In this document: positions 5,553 through 6,189 of the stretch, piece by piece | How the letters are laid out: each line of letters begins with the position of its first letter | Numbering within the stretch: position 1 is the first letter of the stretch | Translations under genes and position numbers: made by a program | Assembly (NCBI GenBank): GCA_003155705.1 | Contig: PMEC01000243.1 | Coordinates: 44,658 to 50,846, forward strand | DNA from: Bacteroidales bacterium | GTDB taxonomy: Bacteria; Bacteroidota; Bacteroidia; Bacteroidales; VadinHA17 | DNA length: 6,189 nucleotides | Direction: 5' to 3' | The notes under the pieces: model-generated | Told to the model about the DNA's origin: nothing | The model's input: only the letters and a program-made list of their open reading frames with translations | Database searches by the model: none

Positions 5553-6189
5553 ATGACATATAAAGAAACCATCGAATTTTTATACACCCAACTACCTGTC
5601 TATCATCGTATTGGTAAGGCAGCATATAAAGCTGACCTAGGTAATGCAATGAAACTGGATGAATATTTTAATCATCCTCACAGGAAGTTCAGATCAGTTC
5701 ATGTGGCAGGAACAAACGGCAAAGGTTCTGTCTCACATATGATTGCGTCTGTTTTGCAGGAAGCCGGTTATAAAACGGGTCTTTATACTTCGCCTCATCT
5801 TAAAGATTTCAGGGAAAGGATCAAAATAAACGGGCAGATGATACCCAAAAAAAAGGTGGTTTCATTCGTGGAAAAAAACAAAGAGGTATTAATTTCAGTG
5901 GAGGCTTCATTTTTTGAAATGTCGGTAGCTATGGCGTTCGATCATTTTGCAAAAGAGGAAGTTGAAATTGCTGTAATTGAGGTAGGTCTTGGGGGGAGAC
6001 TCGATTCTACAAATATTATTTCTCCCTTATTATCGGTAATTACAAACATCGGACATGATCACATGGATCTTCTTGGAAATACCCTTGAAAAAATTGCTGG
6101 AGAGAAAGCAGGGATCATTAAGAAAAATATTCCGGTTGTTATCGGTGAGAAGCTTGACTCGACAAAAAGTGTATTCTCAGAGAAGGCTG
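5553..6189 (+). CDS. folC: Folylpolyglutamate synthase / dihydrofolate synthase FolC, N-terminal half (runs off the right edge)
   Basis: The visible 212 residues form the ATPase domain of a Mur-ligase-family enzyme that adds glutamate to (dihydro)folate with ATP in the cytosol. HVAGTNGKGSVSHM (50-63) contains the P-loop, with K57 and S59. GLYTSPHLKDFRERI (76-90) is the FolC signature carrying folate-binding residues. EVGLGGRLDSTN (143-154) and TNIGHDHMDLLG (164-175) are metal- and nucleotide-binding blocks, and IAGEKAGIIK (181-190) contains the lysine (K185) that is carbamylated in this family. The start is well fixed: an in-frame TAA at 5547-5549 lies just one codon before the ATG at 5553. 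About half of the protein, including the C-terminal ligase domain, is beyond the window. Whether it has both DHFS and FPGS activities cannot be read. The 90-bp gap from the nitroreductase gene holds repeats rather than an obvious promoter, so co-transcription is possible. Confidence 0.95.
   Translation, partial: MTYKETIEFLYTQLPVYHRIGKAAYKADLGNAMKLDEYFNHPHRKFRSVHVAGTNGKGSVSHMIASVLQEAGYKTGLYTSPHLKDFRERIKINGQMIPKKKVVSFVEKNKEVLISVEASFFEMSVAMAFDHFAKEEVEIAVIEVGLGGRLDSTNIISPLLSVITNIGHDHMDLLGNTLEKIAGEKAGIIKKNIPVVIGEKLDSTKSVFSEKA

Noticed and set aside
5158..5649. Frames overlapping the nitroreductase and folC genes, including a minus-strand frame of 87 codons across the repeat
   Set aside because: They are explained by the two real plus-strand genes. 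The minus-strand frame reads through the tandem repeat and has low-complexity FNFSTFQLF-type sequence.
1..6189. Search for a defence system, CRISPR array, mobile element or biosynthetic cluster
   Set aside because: All seven genes belong to well-known families, no transposase or integrase is present, and no spaced palindromic repeats or terminal inverted repeats were seen.

Overview
The window looks like a stretch of ordinary chromosome from a member of the Bacteroidota, probably Bacteroidales-like. This is an inference from three things: the gene families present, start codons without Shine-Dalgarno sequences (AT-rich leaders instead), and one good match to the Bacteroidota -7 promoter box TAnnTTTG. 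Base composition is moderately AT-rich in the genes and strongly AT-rich in the one larger intergenic gap. I see no tRNA, rRNA, CRISPR array, insertion sequence, phage gene or defence system.

Layout. Bases 1-4720 are all minus-strand. Read in the direction of transcription they are: a PIN-PhoH ATPase/ribonuclease (4720-3383); then, after a 61-bp gap, a tight cluster of mtaB (tRNA methylthiotransferase, 3321-2017), a SuhB-type inositol-phosphatase family enzyme (2013-1216), an LpxL/HtrB-family acyltransferase (1206-322), and the N-terminal third or so of a family 2 glycosyltransferase (329 to the left edge). Spacings in the cluster are 3 bp, 9 bp and an 8-bp overlap, so the four genes are very probably one transcription unit. 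A 217-bp AT-rich divergent gap (4721-4937) holds a promoter candidate for phoH and a perfect 16-bp direct repeat. Plus-strand genes follow: a small FMN nitroreductase-family protein (4938-5462) and, after a 90-bp gap, folC (5553 to the right edge, truncated). That gap contains two short tandem repeats, one of which begins at the nitroreductase stop codon.

How the genes fit together. MtaB (t6A37 to ms2t6A37) and PIN-PhoH both act on RNA, while the acyltransferase and glycosyltransferase at the end of the cluster suggest envelope or glycolipid work. Their co-transcription is more likely to be a housekeeping gene order than a dedicated pathway. FolC makes folylpolyglutamate. The nitroreductase has no evident functional link to its neighbours.

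No candidate for a new biological system stands out. The points most worth a second look are the small repeats in the two plus-strand upstream regions and the composition of the mtaB-led operon.
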